Assembly: GCF_964252635.1 (NCBI RefSeq)
Contig: NZ_CAXUNP010000001.1
Location: 1 to 64,000 of the forward strand
From: Jatrophihabitans sp964252635
Lineage (GTDB): Bacteria; Actinomycetota; Actinomycetes; Mycobacteriales; Jatrophihabitantaceae
Direction: 5' to 3'
Length of the DNA: 64,000 nucleotides
This document shows positions 18,091 through 26,551 of this stretch, piece by piece. Under the pieces are notes generated by a model, which worked only from the letters and a program-made list of their open reading frames with translations, searched no databases and had not been told where the DNA came from. Within the stretch, counting starts at the first letter, position 1. Each line of letters starts with the position of its first letter. The translations under genes were made by a program, and so were the position numbers.

Positions 18091-19401
18091 CTAAACAGTC
18101 CCGCGGGGGCTCGCTGAGGCGCGCTCAGCGCTGTGCTCGAGGTCGTCGAGCACGACCCCGAGGACGCGCTCGCACACCCGTCCGTCGTCGTGCGGGGACA
18201 TCTCGGCGTTCATGGCCTGTCGACGGGGCCCGTCGGCCGGGCCGCGGGCCGGATCGAGCAGCGCGGCGACCAGCTCGTCCTGCGTCCGGACGATGGGCCC
18301 GGGGACGCTGTCGACGGGCAGGTAGAACCCACGCAACGCGTTCTCGTAGCGGTCGAGGTCGTACATGAAGAAAATCATCGGACGGTCGAGCAGCCCGTAG
18401 TCGAAGTAGATGCTGGAGTAGTCGGTGACGAGCAGGTCGCTGGCCAGGCAGACCTCGTTGATCTCGTCGACGCCGGACACGTCGAGGACGAAACCCTCGT
18501 GCGCGGCCAGGTCGAAGGAGTTCGTCACCAGGTAGTGGGCGCGGAACAGGACCACCCAGTCGTCACCCAACGCCCGCCGGAGGGCGTCGAGGTCGAGCGG
18601 CTGGCGGTACACGTATCCCGACCGCGAACTGTGCTGGTCGTCGCGCCAGGTCGGCGCGTACAGCACGACCTTCTTGTCCGGGGCGATGCCGAGCTTCTCG
18701 CGGGCCGCCTTCACGTCGGCGTCCGTGGCGTTGACGAGCTGGTCGTTGCGCGGGTTGCCGGCCTCGAGGAACAGGGAGTCGACCTTGGCCTCCGGCACCC
18801 CGAAGGCGCTGGTGAAGCAGCGCGTGGTGAACGGCGCCGCCGACAGGAAGCGGGTGATCTTGCGGGCCTCGATCCGGTAGCGCTGGTCGATTTCGTCCTT
18901 GCCGTTCATGGCCGTCTCGGTGGTCTCGACGACGTCGATGCCGATGCGCTTGAGCGGGGTGCCGTGCCAGGTCTGCACGTAGGTCTGCCCCGGGCGGGGG
19001 CTGAGCTCAGCGGCGATCACCGAGTTGCTGACCCACGCCGCGGCGCGCCCGAACGCCTGGTAGTACGGCCCGGTGCGGTAGCGCACGATGCTCGTGCGCG
19101 GGTCGGCGAGCGCGGCGAAGTCCTGCGCGTGGGCGGGATTGCGGAACGACCACACGAACCGACGGTCGGCGAAGCGGGGGTCGTCGAGCATCGCCTCGTA
19201 GAGGGCGCGCGGGGAGCCGGCGTAGCTGCGGCCCATGAAGCTCTCGAAGGCGATCAGGCCCGCGTCGGGTGCGCCTCGGGAGTTCCAGCGGAACAGCATC
19301 GTGCGTTGACGGGTGCGCCAGAGGCGGTACTGGGCGCGCAGAGCGGGGTGGCGTTTGAGCACGCCCACGCCGTAGGCCTTGACCCGCTTCAGGACGTTCA
19401 T
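18091..19401 (-). CDS. CDP-glycerol glycerophosphotransferase family protein
   Basis: A 436-residue glycopolymer polymerase-like enzyme of the TagB/TagF family, which transfers polyol phosphate from a CDP-activated donor to a lipid-linked acceptor for teichoic acid-type polymers. Core motifs include YVQTWHGTPLKRIGID, VVLYAPTWRDD and LLVTDYSSIYFDYGLLDRP. The ATG overlaps the preceding gene's stop (ATGA), so translation is probably coupled. In frame, coding continues upstream to 20253, but that part is antisense-like shadow. No cytidylyltransferase is encoded nearby, so the donor must be made elsewhere. Whether the donor is CDP-glycerol or CDP-ribitol cannot be told. Confidence 0.9.
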   Translation of the reverse strand: MNVLKRVKAYGVGVLKRHPALRAQYRLWRTRQRTMLFRWNSRGAPDAGLIAFESFMGRSYAGSPRALYEAMLDDPRFADRRFVWSFRNPAHAQDFAALADPRTSIVRYRTGPYYQAFGRAAAWVSNSVIAAELSPRPGQTYVQTWHGTPLKRIGIDVVETTETAMNGKDEIDQRYRIEARKITRFLSAAPFTTRCFTSAFGVPEAKVDSLFLEAGNPRNDQLVNATDADVKAAREKLGIAPDKKVVLYAPTWRDDQHSSRSGYVYRQPLDLDALRRALGDDWVVLFRAHYLVTNSFDLAAHEGFVLDVSGVDEINEVCLASDLLVTDYSSIYFDYGLLDRPMIFFMYDLDRYENALRGFYLPVDSVPGPIVRTQDELVAALLDPARGPADGPRRQAMNAEMSPHDDGRVCERVLGVVLDDLEHSAERASASPRGTV

Positions 19402-20540
19402 CCGAGGTCCCCCGGGGCGGCGCCGAGAGCCAGCGCGACGATGCGACGGGTGCAGCCACCGTCGGCCGGTGCGACGAACTCGTCGCGGAAGCGGGCGACC
19501 GAGGCCACCGAGCCCTCGTGGTCGTGGATGGCGGCGGCGACGTCCTTGGCGGTGGCCGCGACGGGTCCGGGCATGTCTCCCTCGTAGTCCAGGAAGAGCC
19601 CGCGTCGACCGCGGTACTCCTCGAGGTCGTAGGCGTAGAAGTAGAGCGGCAGGCCGACCACCGCCGCATCGAACACGATGGCCGAGTAGTCGGTGACGAC
19701 GTGGTCGGCGACGGCCAGCCAGTCGAGCGTCGAGAACGCGCGGTCCTGGACGACGCCCGGACGGCCGGAGTAGTCGCGACGGTCCAACGGGTGCAGGGTG
19801 ACGACGACGTCGAAATCGTCCGGGCCCAGCGCGTCGAGGATGTCGTCGACCCGCACCGGAATGCCCTTGCGGAAGGTCGGCGCGTACAGGACCAGCGGCT
19901 TGGCCCCCAGCTGCGGGTGCGCCTCGTGGATGCGCCGCCGCTTGGCCTTCGTGGCCTCCGGGTCGTGCAGGATGTCGACGCGCGGCGTGCCGATGGGCAG
20001 GACCCGAGCAGGCGGCACGCCGAAGGCCTCGGCGAACGGCGTGACCATCCGACGGCCGCCGGCGATGACCCAGTCGTAGCCCTGGTGCATCCGCATGGCG
20101 GTGGCGAGCTCGCGTGAGCGGCCCTCGTCGGTGTCGAGTGCGGCGAGGCCGAAACGCTTGATGGCACCCAGCGCGTGCCACATCTGCACGACGACCAACG
20201 ACTCGCGATGACGCAGCACGCTGAGGGCGGCCATGTAGCTGTCGGTGATGCACGCGCGGGACGTGGCCAGGTGGTACATCTCCTGCAGCATCTGCACCGG
20301 TACGCCGAGCGGGTTGGTGTTGCGGTGGTTCAGCACGACCACGCGCAGGGACGGGTCCTGCCGGCGGATCTCGTCGCGGACGCGCTCGAAGTCCTGGGAC
20401 GTGCGGCCGTACAGCCGCGACATGAGCACGACCTTCGGCCGCACCGGCAGCAGCTTGAGCAGCGCGTAGACCACCGCGAGTACGCCCACCACGCCACGCG
20501 CCGCGAACGCGACGACGGACTCGAGACGGGCGCCGGGCAT
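19398..20540 (-). CDS. CDP-glycerol glycerophosphotransferase family protein
   Basis: A 380-residue member of the same family, with an N-terminal hydrophobic anchor (AARGVVGVLAVVYALLKLLP) suited to the inner membrane face. Conserved blocks are VVQMWHALGAIKRFG, VLYAPTFRKG, VVTLHPLDRRDY and HVVTDYSAIVFDAAVVGLP. It lies first in a two-gene operon with the overlapping gene above. One enzyme may prime and the other extend the chain, as TagB and TagF do, but that is inference. A leaderless promoter (TAGGCT, 6 nt before the ATG) drives the operon. Confidence 0.9.
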   Translation of the reverse strand: MPGARLESVVAFAARGVVGVLAVVYALLKLLPVRPKVVLMSRLYGRTSQDFERVRDEIRRQDPSLRVVVLNHRNTNPLGVPVQMLQEMYHLATSRACITDSYMAALSVLRHRESLVVVQMWHALGAIKRFGLAALDTDEGRSRELATAMRMHQGYDWVIAGGRRMVTPFAEAFGVPPARVLPIGTPRVDILHDPEATKAKRRRIHEAHPQLGAKPLVLYAPTFRKGIPVRVDDILDALGPDDFDVVVTLHPLDRRDYSGRPGVVQDRAFSTLDWLAVADHVVTDYSAIVFDAAVVGLPLYFYAYDLEEYRGRRGLFLDYEGDMPGPVAATAKDVAAAIHDHEGSVASVARFRDEFVAPADGGCTRRIVALALGAAPGDLG

Positions 20541-20546
20541 CCCGTC

Positions 20547-20552
20547 AGCCTA
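20547..20552 (-). promoter_or_regulatory. -10 box of glycerophosphotransferase operon
   Basis: TAGGCT on the minus strand, 6 nt before the ATG at 20540, with no Shine-Dalgarno sequence. Confidence 0.45.
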
Positions 20553-20560
20553 CGAAAGGC

Positions 20561-21226
20561 TCATGGGACGAGTGAGATGCGCACCGCACGGAACTGGGCC
20601 GGGGTCGCCCGCAGGACCGCCAGCTTGGGGTCTTTGACCTCGAGCCACGGTCCGGACGGCGCCGGCAACGCGACGAGGCGCCGGTCGGCGAGCACGGTCT
20701 GCACGGCGTCCCGGTCGCCGCCGGCCACGAGGGCGTCCAGGTCGGTATGTGCGCCCAGGACGCGGGCGGCCACGTCCGCGGCGTCGGCGAAGACGGCGTC
20801 GGCCTGATTGGCGCGGCGCCGGGCGTAGCGCTGCTGCGACCACCCGCCGGCCTTCGTCCCGCCCTGCACGTACCGCGACCCCACCTTCGACTCGCGCAGC
20901 TCGGCGCCCTCGAAGACCCCGGCCGCGTACCCGCCCCGCCGCACGATCAGCACGCCGACCCGGCGGGGTCGGTTCGCATGCTCGACCAGGGCGTCCAGGA
21001 CGTCCCCGCCCTCCGTGACCAGCGGCGGGAACGGGACGTGGATCCAGGCGCGGTCGCCGTCGGACCCGGTCAGCGCCACGACGTCGCGGTCGAGCCGGGT
21101 GTCGGCGTCCCCGTGTCGCTCGCCGAAGCCGGCCAACCACTTCGACAGCCGCTCGGGCCCGACGCTCACCTGGCGGGCGTGCGCCGGCGGATCCACCGAC
21201 CCCTCGGACGCCGCCACCCAGGTCAC
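20561..21226 (-). CDS. acVLRF1 family peptidyl-tRNA hydrolase-like protein
   Basis: A 221-residue actinobacterial VLRF1 protein, related to eRF1/Vms1 release-factor domains that free nascent chains from tRNA in ribosome rescue. The key loop is visible as GGTKAGGWSQQRYARRR at about residues 120-136, the counterpart of the GGQ-type catalytic loop. I chose GTG at 21226, which has GGGGAGG about 8 nt upstream; longer in-frame forms read into the terminator hairpin. It lies downstream of the EamA gene on the same strand but beyond a strong hairpin, so it probably has its own promoter. Confidence 0.82.
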   Translation of the reverse strand: MTWVAASEGSVDPPAHARQVSVGPERLSKWLAGFGERHGDADTRLDRDVVALTGSDGDRAWIHVPFPPLVTEGGDVLDALVEHANRPRRVGVLIVRRGGYAAGVFEGAELRESKVGSRYVQGGTKAGGWSQQRYARRRANQADAVFADAADVAARVLGAHTDLDALVAGGDRDAVQTVLADRRLVALPAPSGPWLEVKDPKLAVLRATPAQFRAVRISLVP

Positions 21227-21251
21227 GCTACGGCCCTCCCCTGCTCTGCCT

Positions 21252-21303
21252 CCCGCCCGCAGTGGTCGCGATTCGTGCGGGTTCTGCGACCACACCGGGC
21301 GGG
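21252..21303. terminator. Bipartite palindrome after the EamA gene
   Basis: CCCGCCCG (21252-21259) and GTGGTCGC (21262-21269) pair perfectly with GCGACCAC (21286-21293) and CGGGCGGG (21296-21303), with a CA/AC internal loop and a 16-nt apical loop. It lies 18 bp past the EamA stop on the minus strand. No U-tract follows. Confidence 0.6.
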
Positions 21304-21321
21304 AAGACGGGTGGGGTTGGG

Positions 21322-22287
21322 TCAGACGGGTTCGACGGCGACGGTGTCGGGTGTGTCGGAACGCTCGGGGTCGGTGCCGTCACCGGCCCGCACGAGCGCG
21401 ATGCCGACGAGCACGACGACGGCCCCGACGCCCTGCAGCAGCGCCGGTCGCTGGTCGAGCAGCGCCCATGAGAACAGGATCGCGAACAGCACCTCGGCCA
21501 GCCCGACGAACGAGGCCACCCGCGCCCCGAGCCGCCGCGCCGCCGCGATGCCGGTGGCGTAGGCGACGACTGCGGCGATCAGCGACACCCCGAGCACCGG
21601 CACCAGCCAGCTCACGGCGGCGCCGGCCAACCGCACGTCGGCGGTCGCCGTACGGAACGGCAGCACCCCGGTCAGGTCGACGGCAATCAACGCGATGGCC
21701 GCCGACGCCATGCCCGCCCCGGCCATCACGATCGGCGGCAGCGGCTCGCCCGCGTCGGCCGGCGACGAGCTCGACAGCACGAAGTAGGACGCCAGGCCGA
21801 CCGCCGCCCCGAGCGCCCACAGCACGCCGACGAGGTCGACCCGCTGCGCGCCCGTGAGGTCCAGGACGAGCACCAGGCCGCCGAGCGCCAGCACCCCACC
21901 GACCGTCGTCAGCCGGCTCGGCCGGTGCCCGTGCACCAGCCACATCCAGAGCACCACCAGCAGCGTGCCGCAGTACTCCAGCAGCAGCGCGACCCCTACC
22001 GACAGGTGCTGGACAGCGTTGAAGAAGAACAGTTGGGGCACGGCCACCGCGGTGACGCCGTAGAGGACGGCGGTGCGCCACTGCCGGCGCAGGAGATGCC
22101 ACCGGCCCCGGAGCGCCCGCGCCGCCGGTACCAGCAGCGCCAGGGCCGCGATGCCGATGCGCAGGGTCGCCGCTCCCGCCGGCGTCCACCCGGCGGCCAG
22201 CAGCGAGTCACCGAACGGCCCGGCGGTGCCGAAGGTCGCGGCGGACAGCACGGCCAGCCCGAGGCCCGCGGCACCGATCCGCTGCAT
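21322..22287 (-). CDS. EamA family (DMT) transporter
   Basis: A 321-residue drug/metabolite exporter with about ten membrane segments arranged as two EamA repeats (for example LGLAVLSAATFGTAGPF and ALGGLVLVLDLTGAQ). The ATG at 22287 has GGGGTGG about 5 nt upstream and lies behind TACAAT (complement of 22311-22316); a GTG at 22329 would start upstream of that box. It diverges from a CGNR regulator gene, an arrangement that suggests the regulator controls the exporter. The transported metabolite is unknown. Confidence 0.88.
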   Translation of the reverse strand: MQRIGAAGLGLAVLSAATFGTAGPFGDSLLAAGWTPAGAATLRIGIAALALLVPAARALRGRWHLLRRQWRTAVLYGVTAVAVPQLFFFNAVQHLSVGVALLLEYCGTLLVVLWMWLVHGHRPSRLTTVGGVLALGGLVLVLDLTGAQRVDLVGVLWALGAAVGLASYFVLSSSSPADAGEPLPPIVMAGAGMASAAIALIAVDLTGVLPFRTATADVRLAGAAVSWLVPVLGVSLIAAVVAYATGIAAARRLGARVASFVGLAEVLFAILFSWALLDQRPALLQGVGAVVVLVGIALVRAGDGTDPERSDTPDTVAVEPV

Positions 22288-22310
22288 TGCCGCCACCCCG
22301 CTTCGAAAAG

Positions 22311-22373
22311 ATTGTAAGGAGTCAAACACCCGTATGCTGGTGACGGTAACGAGCAGACCCGAAAGGAGTCAAG
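22311..22373. promoter_or_regulatory. Divergent EamA/CGNR control region
   Basis: TACAAT (complement of 22311-22316) is a -10 box for the EamA gene. The 10-bp sequence AAGGAGTCAA occurs twice, at 22316-22325 and 22363-22372. The second copy includes the ribosome site of the regulator gene. Binding of the CGNR protein here is conjecture. Confidence 0.4.
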
Positions 22374-22910
22374 TTGCTTTTTGCTCATGACACCGAGGTG
22401 GCGCTCGCGGCCGCTGCCGCGCTCGTCAACACGCAGGGCGACGGGGGTCTTGACACCGTCGGCGAGCTCGACGCCTTCGTCTCCGCCTGGGGCTGGACCG
22501 GGTCACGCCGGCACAACCGCGCCGAGCTCGACAGCGTGCGTGACCTGCGTCCGCGGCTGCGCTCCCTGTGGACCGCCGACGCGGACGGCGCCGTGCAGAC
22601 CGTCAACGCGCTGTTGACCGAGGCCCACGCCCTCCCCCAGCTGGTCAAGCACGACGGCTGGGACTACCACCTGCACGCCACGCCGCCGGCCGCGCCGCTC
22701 GCCGACCGGATGGCGGTGGAGGCCGCGATGGCCGTCGTCGACGTCATCCGCTCGGGCGAACTCGCGCGCCTGCGCCTGTGCGCGGCCGACGACTGCGACA
22801 ACGTGCTCGTCGACCTGTCGAAGAACCGGTCGCGGCGCTTCTGCGAGAGCGGGTGCGGCAACCGCGCGAACGTCGCCGCCTACCGCGCGCGACGGGCGGC
22901 TACGACGTGA
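22374..22910 (+). CDS. CGNR zinc finger / ABATE domain regulator
   Basis: A 178-residue protein with an N-terminal ABATE (ligand-binding-like) domain and a C-terminal CGNR zinc finger: CAADDCDNVLVDLSKNRSRR followed by FCESGCGNRANVAAYRARR. Four cysteines supply the metal site and the basic end probably binds DNA. The TTG start has AAAGGAG 5 nt upstream. The family often lies divergent to EamA transporters, as here. Its end overlaps the convergent permease gene by 11 bp. Confidence 0.87.
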   Translation: MLFAHDTEVALAAAAALVNTQGDGGLDTVGELDAFVSAWGWTGSRRHNRAELDSVRDLRPRLRSLWTADADGAVQTVNALLTEAHALPQLVKHDGWDYHLHATPPAAPLADRMAVEAAMAVVDVIRSGELARLRLCAADDCDNVLVDLSKNRSRRFCESGCGNRANVAAYRARRAATT

Positions 22911-23835
22911 TGTCCTTGCGCTCGAAGCGCAGCCAGGCGTAGCCGAGGAACAGCGCCGTGTAGACGAGCGCCACCCCCGTCCCGCGGATCATGTCGTCCC
23001 AACGGATGGAGGAGCTCAGCGCATCGACCCAGGCGTAGTCGTAGTGGGTCGGCAGGAAGTTGCGGTAGGACTTCAGCGCCGTGATCTGGTCGATGATGCT
23101 GGACACCACCGCGGCCATCACCGCGCCGCCGACCGCACCGAGCGGGTTGTCGACCGCCGTCGACAGCAGGAACGCCAACGACGCGAAGATCATCATGCGG
23201 ATGGCGATGAAGACGATGACGACGACCATCCGCCACAGCGACGCGCTGGTGTCGAACGAGCCGCCGATCGGCGACTTGGCCGGTGCCCACCCGAAGAACA
23301 CGCCGCCGACCACGAACGCCCACGCCGGCAGCACCACGATGGCCGCGAAGCTCAGTGCCGCACCCACCGCCAGCTTCTGGCGCAGCAGACGCGACCGGCG
23401 CACGGGCTGGGCCAGCAGGTAGCGCAACGACGACCACGTCGCCTCGCTGGACACGGTGTCGCCGCAGAACAGGGCCACGACGACGACGATCAGGAAGCCC
23501 ACCGACGCGAACTCGGTGAACAGTGCGAAGTTGAACCCGCCGGCGGTGGCCAGCCCGACGAGTTGCGGCGCGTCCGAACCGGCCGCGCCGCCGAGCTTGA
23601 AGGCCAGCGCGATGACGAGCGGCAGCACGAGCAGGAGCCCGAACGCCACCTGGGTACGGCGCCGGCGCAGCTGGCGCTCGAACTCGACACGCAGGCGCAG
23701 GGTGCGACGGGGGTCGAAGGTCGGCGCCCGGTCGGGGTCGAGCGCGGCCAGCCGGTCGTGGAAGCCGCGCCGCGTGGCGGCGACGCGCGACAGCTCGCGG
23801 TCGTTCGCCGGTCGCCGCGTCATCGGTTCGACCAT
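22900..23835 (-). CDS. ABC transporter permease
   Basis: A 311-residue ABC-2-type permease with six predicted membrane helices, after a basic cytoplasmic N-terminus of about 65 residues. Hydrophobic stretches include VAFGLLLVLPLVIALAF, VGFLIVVVVALFCG and MVVVIVFIAIRMMIFASLAF. The ATG follows the stop of the ATPase fusion gene without a gap (TAG-ATG), with GGGAG 8 nt before it, so the two subunits are translated together. The permease-ATPase pair probably exports a lipid-like or drug-like compound. The substrate is unknown. Confidence 0.87.
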   Translation of the reverse strand: MVEPMTRRPANDRELSRVAATRRGFHDRLAALDPDRAPTFDPRRTLRLRVEFERQLRRRRTQVAFGLLLVLPLVIALAFKLGGAAGSDAPQLVGLATAGGFNFALFTEFASVGFLIVVVVALFCGDTVSSEATWSSLRYLLAQPVRRSRLLRQKLAVGAALSFAAIVVLPAWAFVVGGVFFGWAPAKSPIGGSFDTSASLWRMVVVIVFIAIRMMIFASLAFLLSTAVDNPLGAVGGAVMAAVVSSIIDQITALKSYRNFLPTHYDYAWVDALSSSIRWDDMIRGTGVALVYTALFLGYAWLRFERKDITS

Positions 23836-26484
23836 CTAGTCACTCCCGATCAGGTCGAGGAACACGTCTTCGAGGGCGCGCCGGGCCGGGACGACCTGGA
23901 CGCCGATGCCGGCGGCGGCGAGCACCCGCGACGCCTGCTGCGGGTCGTCGACGGCCAGCTGCTCGCCGGCGGTGCCCGCCACGACCTCGTCGACCGAACC
24001 CGCCGCGACGAGCTTGCCGCGGTGCATGACGACGACGTGCGTGCAGGTCTGCTCGACCTCGGCCAGCAGGTGGCTGGACACGATGACGGTGCGACCCGTC
24101 TCGGCGTACTGCCGCAGCACCTCACGCATCTCGGCGATCTGCGGCGGGTCGAGACCGTTGGTGGGTTCGTCGAGCACGAGCAGCTCCGGCAGCCCCAGCA
24201 TGGCCTGGGCGATGCCGAGCCGCTGCCGCATGCCCTGGCTGTAGGCCCGCACGCGCCGGTCGATGGACCCCCCGAGGCCGGCGATGTCGAGCGCGACGCC
24301 GAACTCGGCCTCGTCCTCCGGCCGGCCGGTGGCCGCCCAGTACAGACGCAGGTTGTCGCGTCCGGACAGGTGCGGCAGGAAACCCGGGCCCTCGATGAAG
24401 GACCCCAGCCGGGCGAGCACCGGAGCGCCGGGCACGACCGGCTCACCGAAGACGTGGATCTCGCCGGACGTCGGGGTGATCAACCCGACAAGGGTGCGCA
24501 GGGCAGTGGTCTTGCCGGCGCCGTTGGGCCCCAGCAGCCCGACGACCTGGCCACGCTCGACCCGGAAGCTGACGTCGTCGACGGCCCGGTAACCGCCGCG
24601 GTACTCCTTGACGAGGTGCTCGATGCTCACCGGGACGCCGGCCAGCTCCGGCACGGGCTTGAGGGTCAGGCGACGTCGCAGGAAGACCGCGGCGACCCCG
24701 AGCGCGACGAGAGCGGCGACGACGAGGCCGACGATCAGCCAGGTGATCGGGTGGCCGCCGCTGACCGTCGTGCCACCGACCGTCGGAACGGTCACGGCGG
24801 CCGACCCGCCCGCGAGCGCGATCGCGTACTCGCGCGGCTGCGTCTCGTTGGCGTAGGCGAAGTCGGTCGAGCTGACGGTCAGCACGAGGCGGTGACCCGT
24901 CTGGATGTTGCGGACGACGGCGGGCAACCGCACGGTGACGGTCGTCGGCACCCCGGCGCGCGCGTCCGCTATGCGCAGGGGCGACACGAGCTGCGACGGC
25001 AGCGTGGCCGAGCCGTCCTTGTCGAGGTCGCGGAGCCCGACAAACAGGACGACGTCACCCGAGCTCCGCGGCGTGACGGTCAGCCGGACGGTCGGGGCGC
25101 CGACGATGCGGACGTCGGACGTCAGCGCCGCCGAGGCGAACGCCGCCGTCTGGCCCGGGGCGGCGGGCAGGGCCAGGGCCGAGCCGCCGACCGAGCCGAG
25201 GCGGTTCAGGATGCCGCCGAGGCCCGGGATGCTGGTGATGTTCGAGGGCGTCCCACCGGCCGGCGAGGCGATCGGCTGGGTGGGCCCGCGGACGTCGACG
25301 GTCCGGGTCTTCGCCGCGGACGTGCCCCCGATACCCGGGTAGCCGTCGGCTCGGAGCACCTTGTCGGCGGCGTCGCCCGTGGCCGCGGACACGACGCCGG
25401 CCTGCTCGGTGTACTCGAAGGACTGCCGCTCGGACACGGTGCCGTGCCCGGCGCCCAGGGTCGTGCCGAACCACGACGCCGCCGCGCTGGTGGCCGTGCC
25501 GCCGCCGACCGAGCTGTCGTCGTGGCCGCCCTGCCGCCACACCACCCGCACCGGGGTGCCGTGGGCGGCGATCCCCCGCGCGTTGGCGTCGGCCTCGGTC
25601 AGCGGGAACAGCGAATCCTGCTCCCCCTGGGTCAGCAGCGTGGGCGCGTCGATCTTCGACAGGTAGGTCGACGGACTGGCGGCGGTCATGATCGTGCGCA
25701 GGGCCGCGGTGGGTGCGCCGGCCTCGGCCGAGGCCTGGTAGGCCGAGCAGACGTCGGGGGCGAAGTTGCCGCAGCTCACCGAGCGCGGCAGCTCGGTGGG
25801 TGCCTTGCCCGCGGCGAGCTGGGCCAGCAGTCCCTGGCTGTTGCCGAACCCGTTGCCGAACAGCGAGCCGACGTAGAGCCGCTTGAAGACGCCGGCGGTG
25901 CTGCCCGCGTTGTTGGGGAAGAAGGCGTGCGACAGGTTGTTCCAGGTGATGTCGGCCGCCACCGCACCCACCCGGTGGTCGGCAGCGGCCAGCAGCAGCG
26001 AGATGCCGCCGCCGTAGGACGAGCCTGCGGCGCCGATCTGGGCGCGACCGTCGACCTTCTCGACCTGGCGCAGCCCGCTGAGGTAGGTCACGAGCCGGGA
26101 GGCGTCGCGGATCTCGTAGTCGGGCGACGCGAAGTGGATCAGGCCGCCGGACTTCCCAAAGCCACGAGCGCTGTAGGTGAGCACGACGTACCCCCGGTCG
26201 GCCAGCTTCTTCGCGGTGCCGGCCAGGTCACCTTTGTCACCGCCGAATCCCTGGCTCAGCAGGACGGCCGGCGCCGGGGTACCGGACGGTATGTAGAGGG
26301 TGGTGTCGAGCCGCACCGGCGTGCCGTTCTCGGGGGTGCCGGTGACGAACTGGCTGCGGCTGGTGACGTGGCTCGACGACGAGACCGCGCCCACCACGAT
26401 GCCCGCGACGGCCAGCACCACGACGGCGATGACCACGACGAGAACGGTTCGGGAGCGCAGTCGCTCTCGCAGGGCGGCCACCAT
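23836..26484 (-). CDS. Fusion of extracytoplasmic alpha/beta hydrolase, TM segment and ABC ATPase
   Basis: An 882-residue fusion. In order: a membrane anchor (about 9-32), an S15/CocE-type alpha/beta hydrolase with nucleophile motif GSSYGG, acidic residue in QGEQDSLFP and histidine in RQGGHDDS, a beta-rich domain, a second membrane segment (about 577-603) and an ABC ATPase. The ATPase has GPNGAGKTT, YSQGMRQRLGIAQ and LLVLDEPTNGLD. With the N-terminus inside, the hydrolase faces outside and the ATPase inside. The permease gene follows directly. The ATG has a leaderless TACGCT box 7 nt upstream. I infer an exporter whose cargo is processed on exit. Similar fusions exist in other actinobacteria. 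Confidence 0.88.
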   Translation of the reverse strand: MVAALRERLRSRTVLVVVIAVVVLAVAGIVVGAVSSSSHVTSRSQFVTGTPENGTPVRLDTTLYIPSGTPAPAVLLSQGFGGDKGDLAGTAKKLADRGYVVLTYSARGFGKSGGLIHFASPDYEIRDASRLVTYLSGLRQVEKVDGRAQIGAAGSSYGGGISLLLAAADHRVGAVAADITWNNLSHAFFPNNAGSTAGVFKRLYVGSLFGNGFGNSQGLLAQLAAGKAPTELPRSVSCGNFAPDVCSAYQASAEAGAPTAALRTIMTAASPSTYLSKIDAPTLLTQGEQDSLFPLTEADANARGIAAHGTPVRVVWRQGGHDDSSVGGGTATSAAASWFGTTLGAGHGTVSERQSFEYTEQAGVVSAATGDAADKVLRADGYPGIGGTSAAKTRTVDVRGPTQPIASPAGGTPSNITSIPGLGGILNRLGSVGGSALALPAAPGQTAAFASAALTSDVRIVGAPTVRLTVTPRSSGDVVLFVGLRDLDKDGSATLPSQLVSPLRIADARAGVPTTVTVRLPAVVRNIQTGHRLVLTVSSTDFAYANETQPREYAIALAGGSAAVTVPTVGGTTVSGGHPITWLIVGLVVAALVALGVAAVFLRRRLTLKPVPELAGVPVSIEHLVKEYRGGYRAVDDVSFRVERGQVVGLLGPNGAGKTTALRTLVGLITPTSGEIHVFGEPVVPGAPVLARLGSFIEGPGFLPHLSGRDNLRLYWAATGRPEDEAEFGVALDIAGLGGSIDRRVRAYSQGMRQRLGIAQAMLGLPELLVLDEPTNGLDPPQIAEMREVLRQYAETGRTVIVSSHLLAEVEQTCTHVVVMHRGKLVAAGSVDEVVAGTAGEQLAVDDPQQASRVLAAAGIGVQVVPARRALEDVFLDLIGSD

Positions 26485-26491
26485 CTGGCCC

Positions 26492-26497
26492 AGCGTA
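26492..26497 (-). promoter_or_regulatory. -10 box of hydrolase-ABC operon
   Basis: TACGCT on the minus strand, 7 nt before the ATG at 26484, with no Shine-Dalgarno sequence. Confidence 0.5.
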
Positions 26498-26551
26498 CGG
26501 ATCGCACCTAAGGGCAGCTGACAGCGCGGTGACCTGGGACGAGCCGGGCGG

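Noticed and set aside
23044..26511. Long open frame on the plus strand opposite the ABC genes
   Set aside because: It spans two well-supported minus-strand genes and has low-complexity composition typical of antisense frames.
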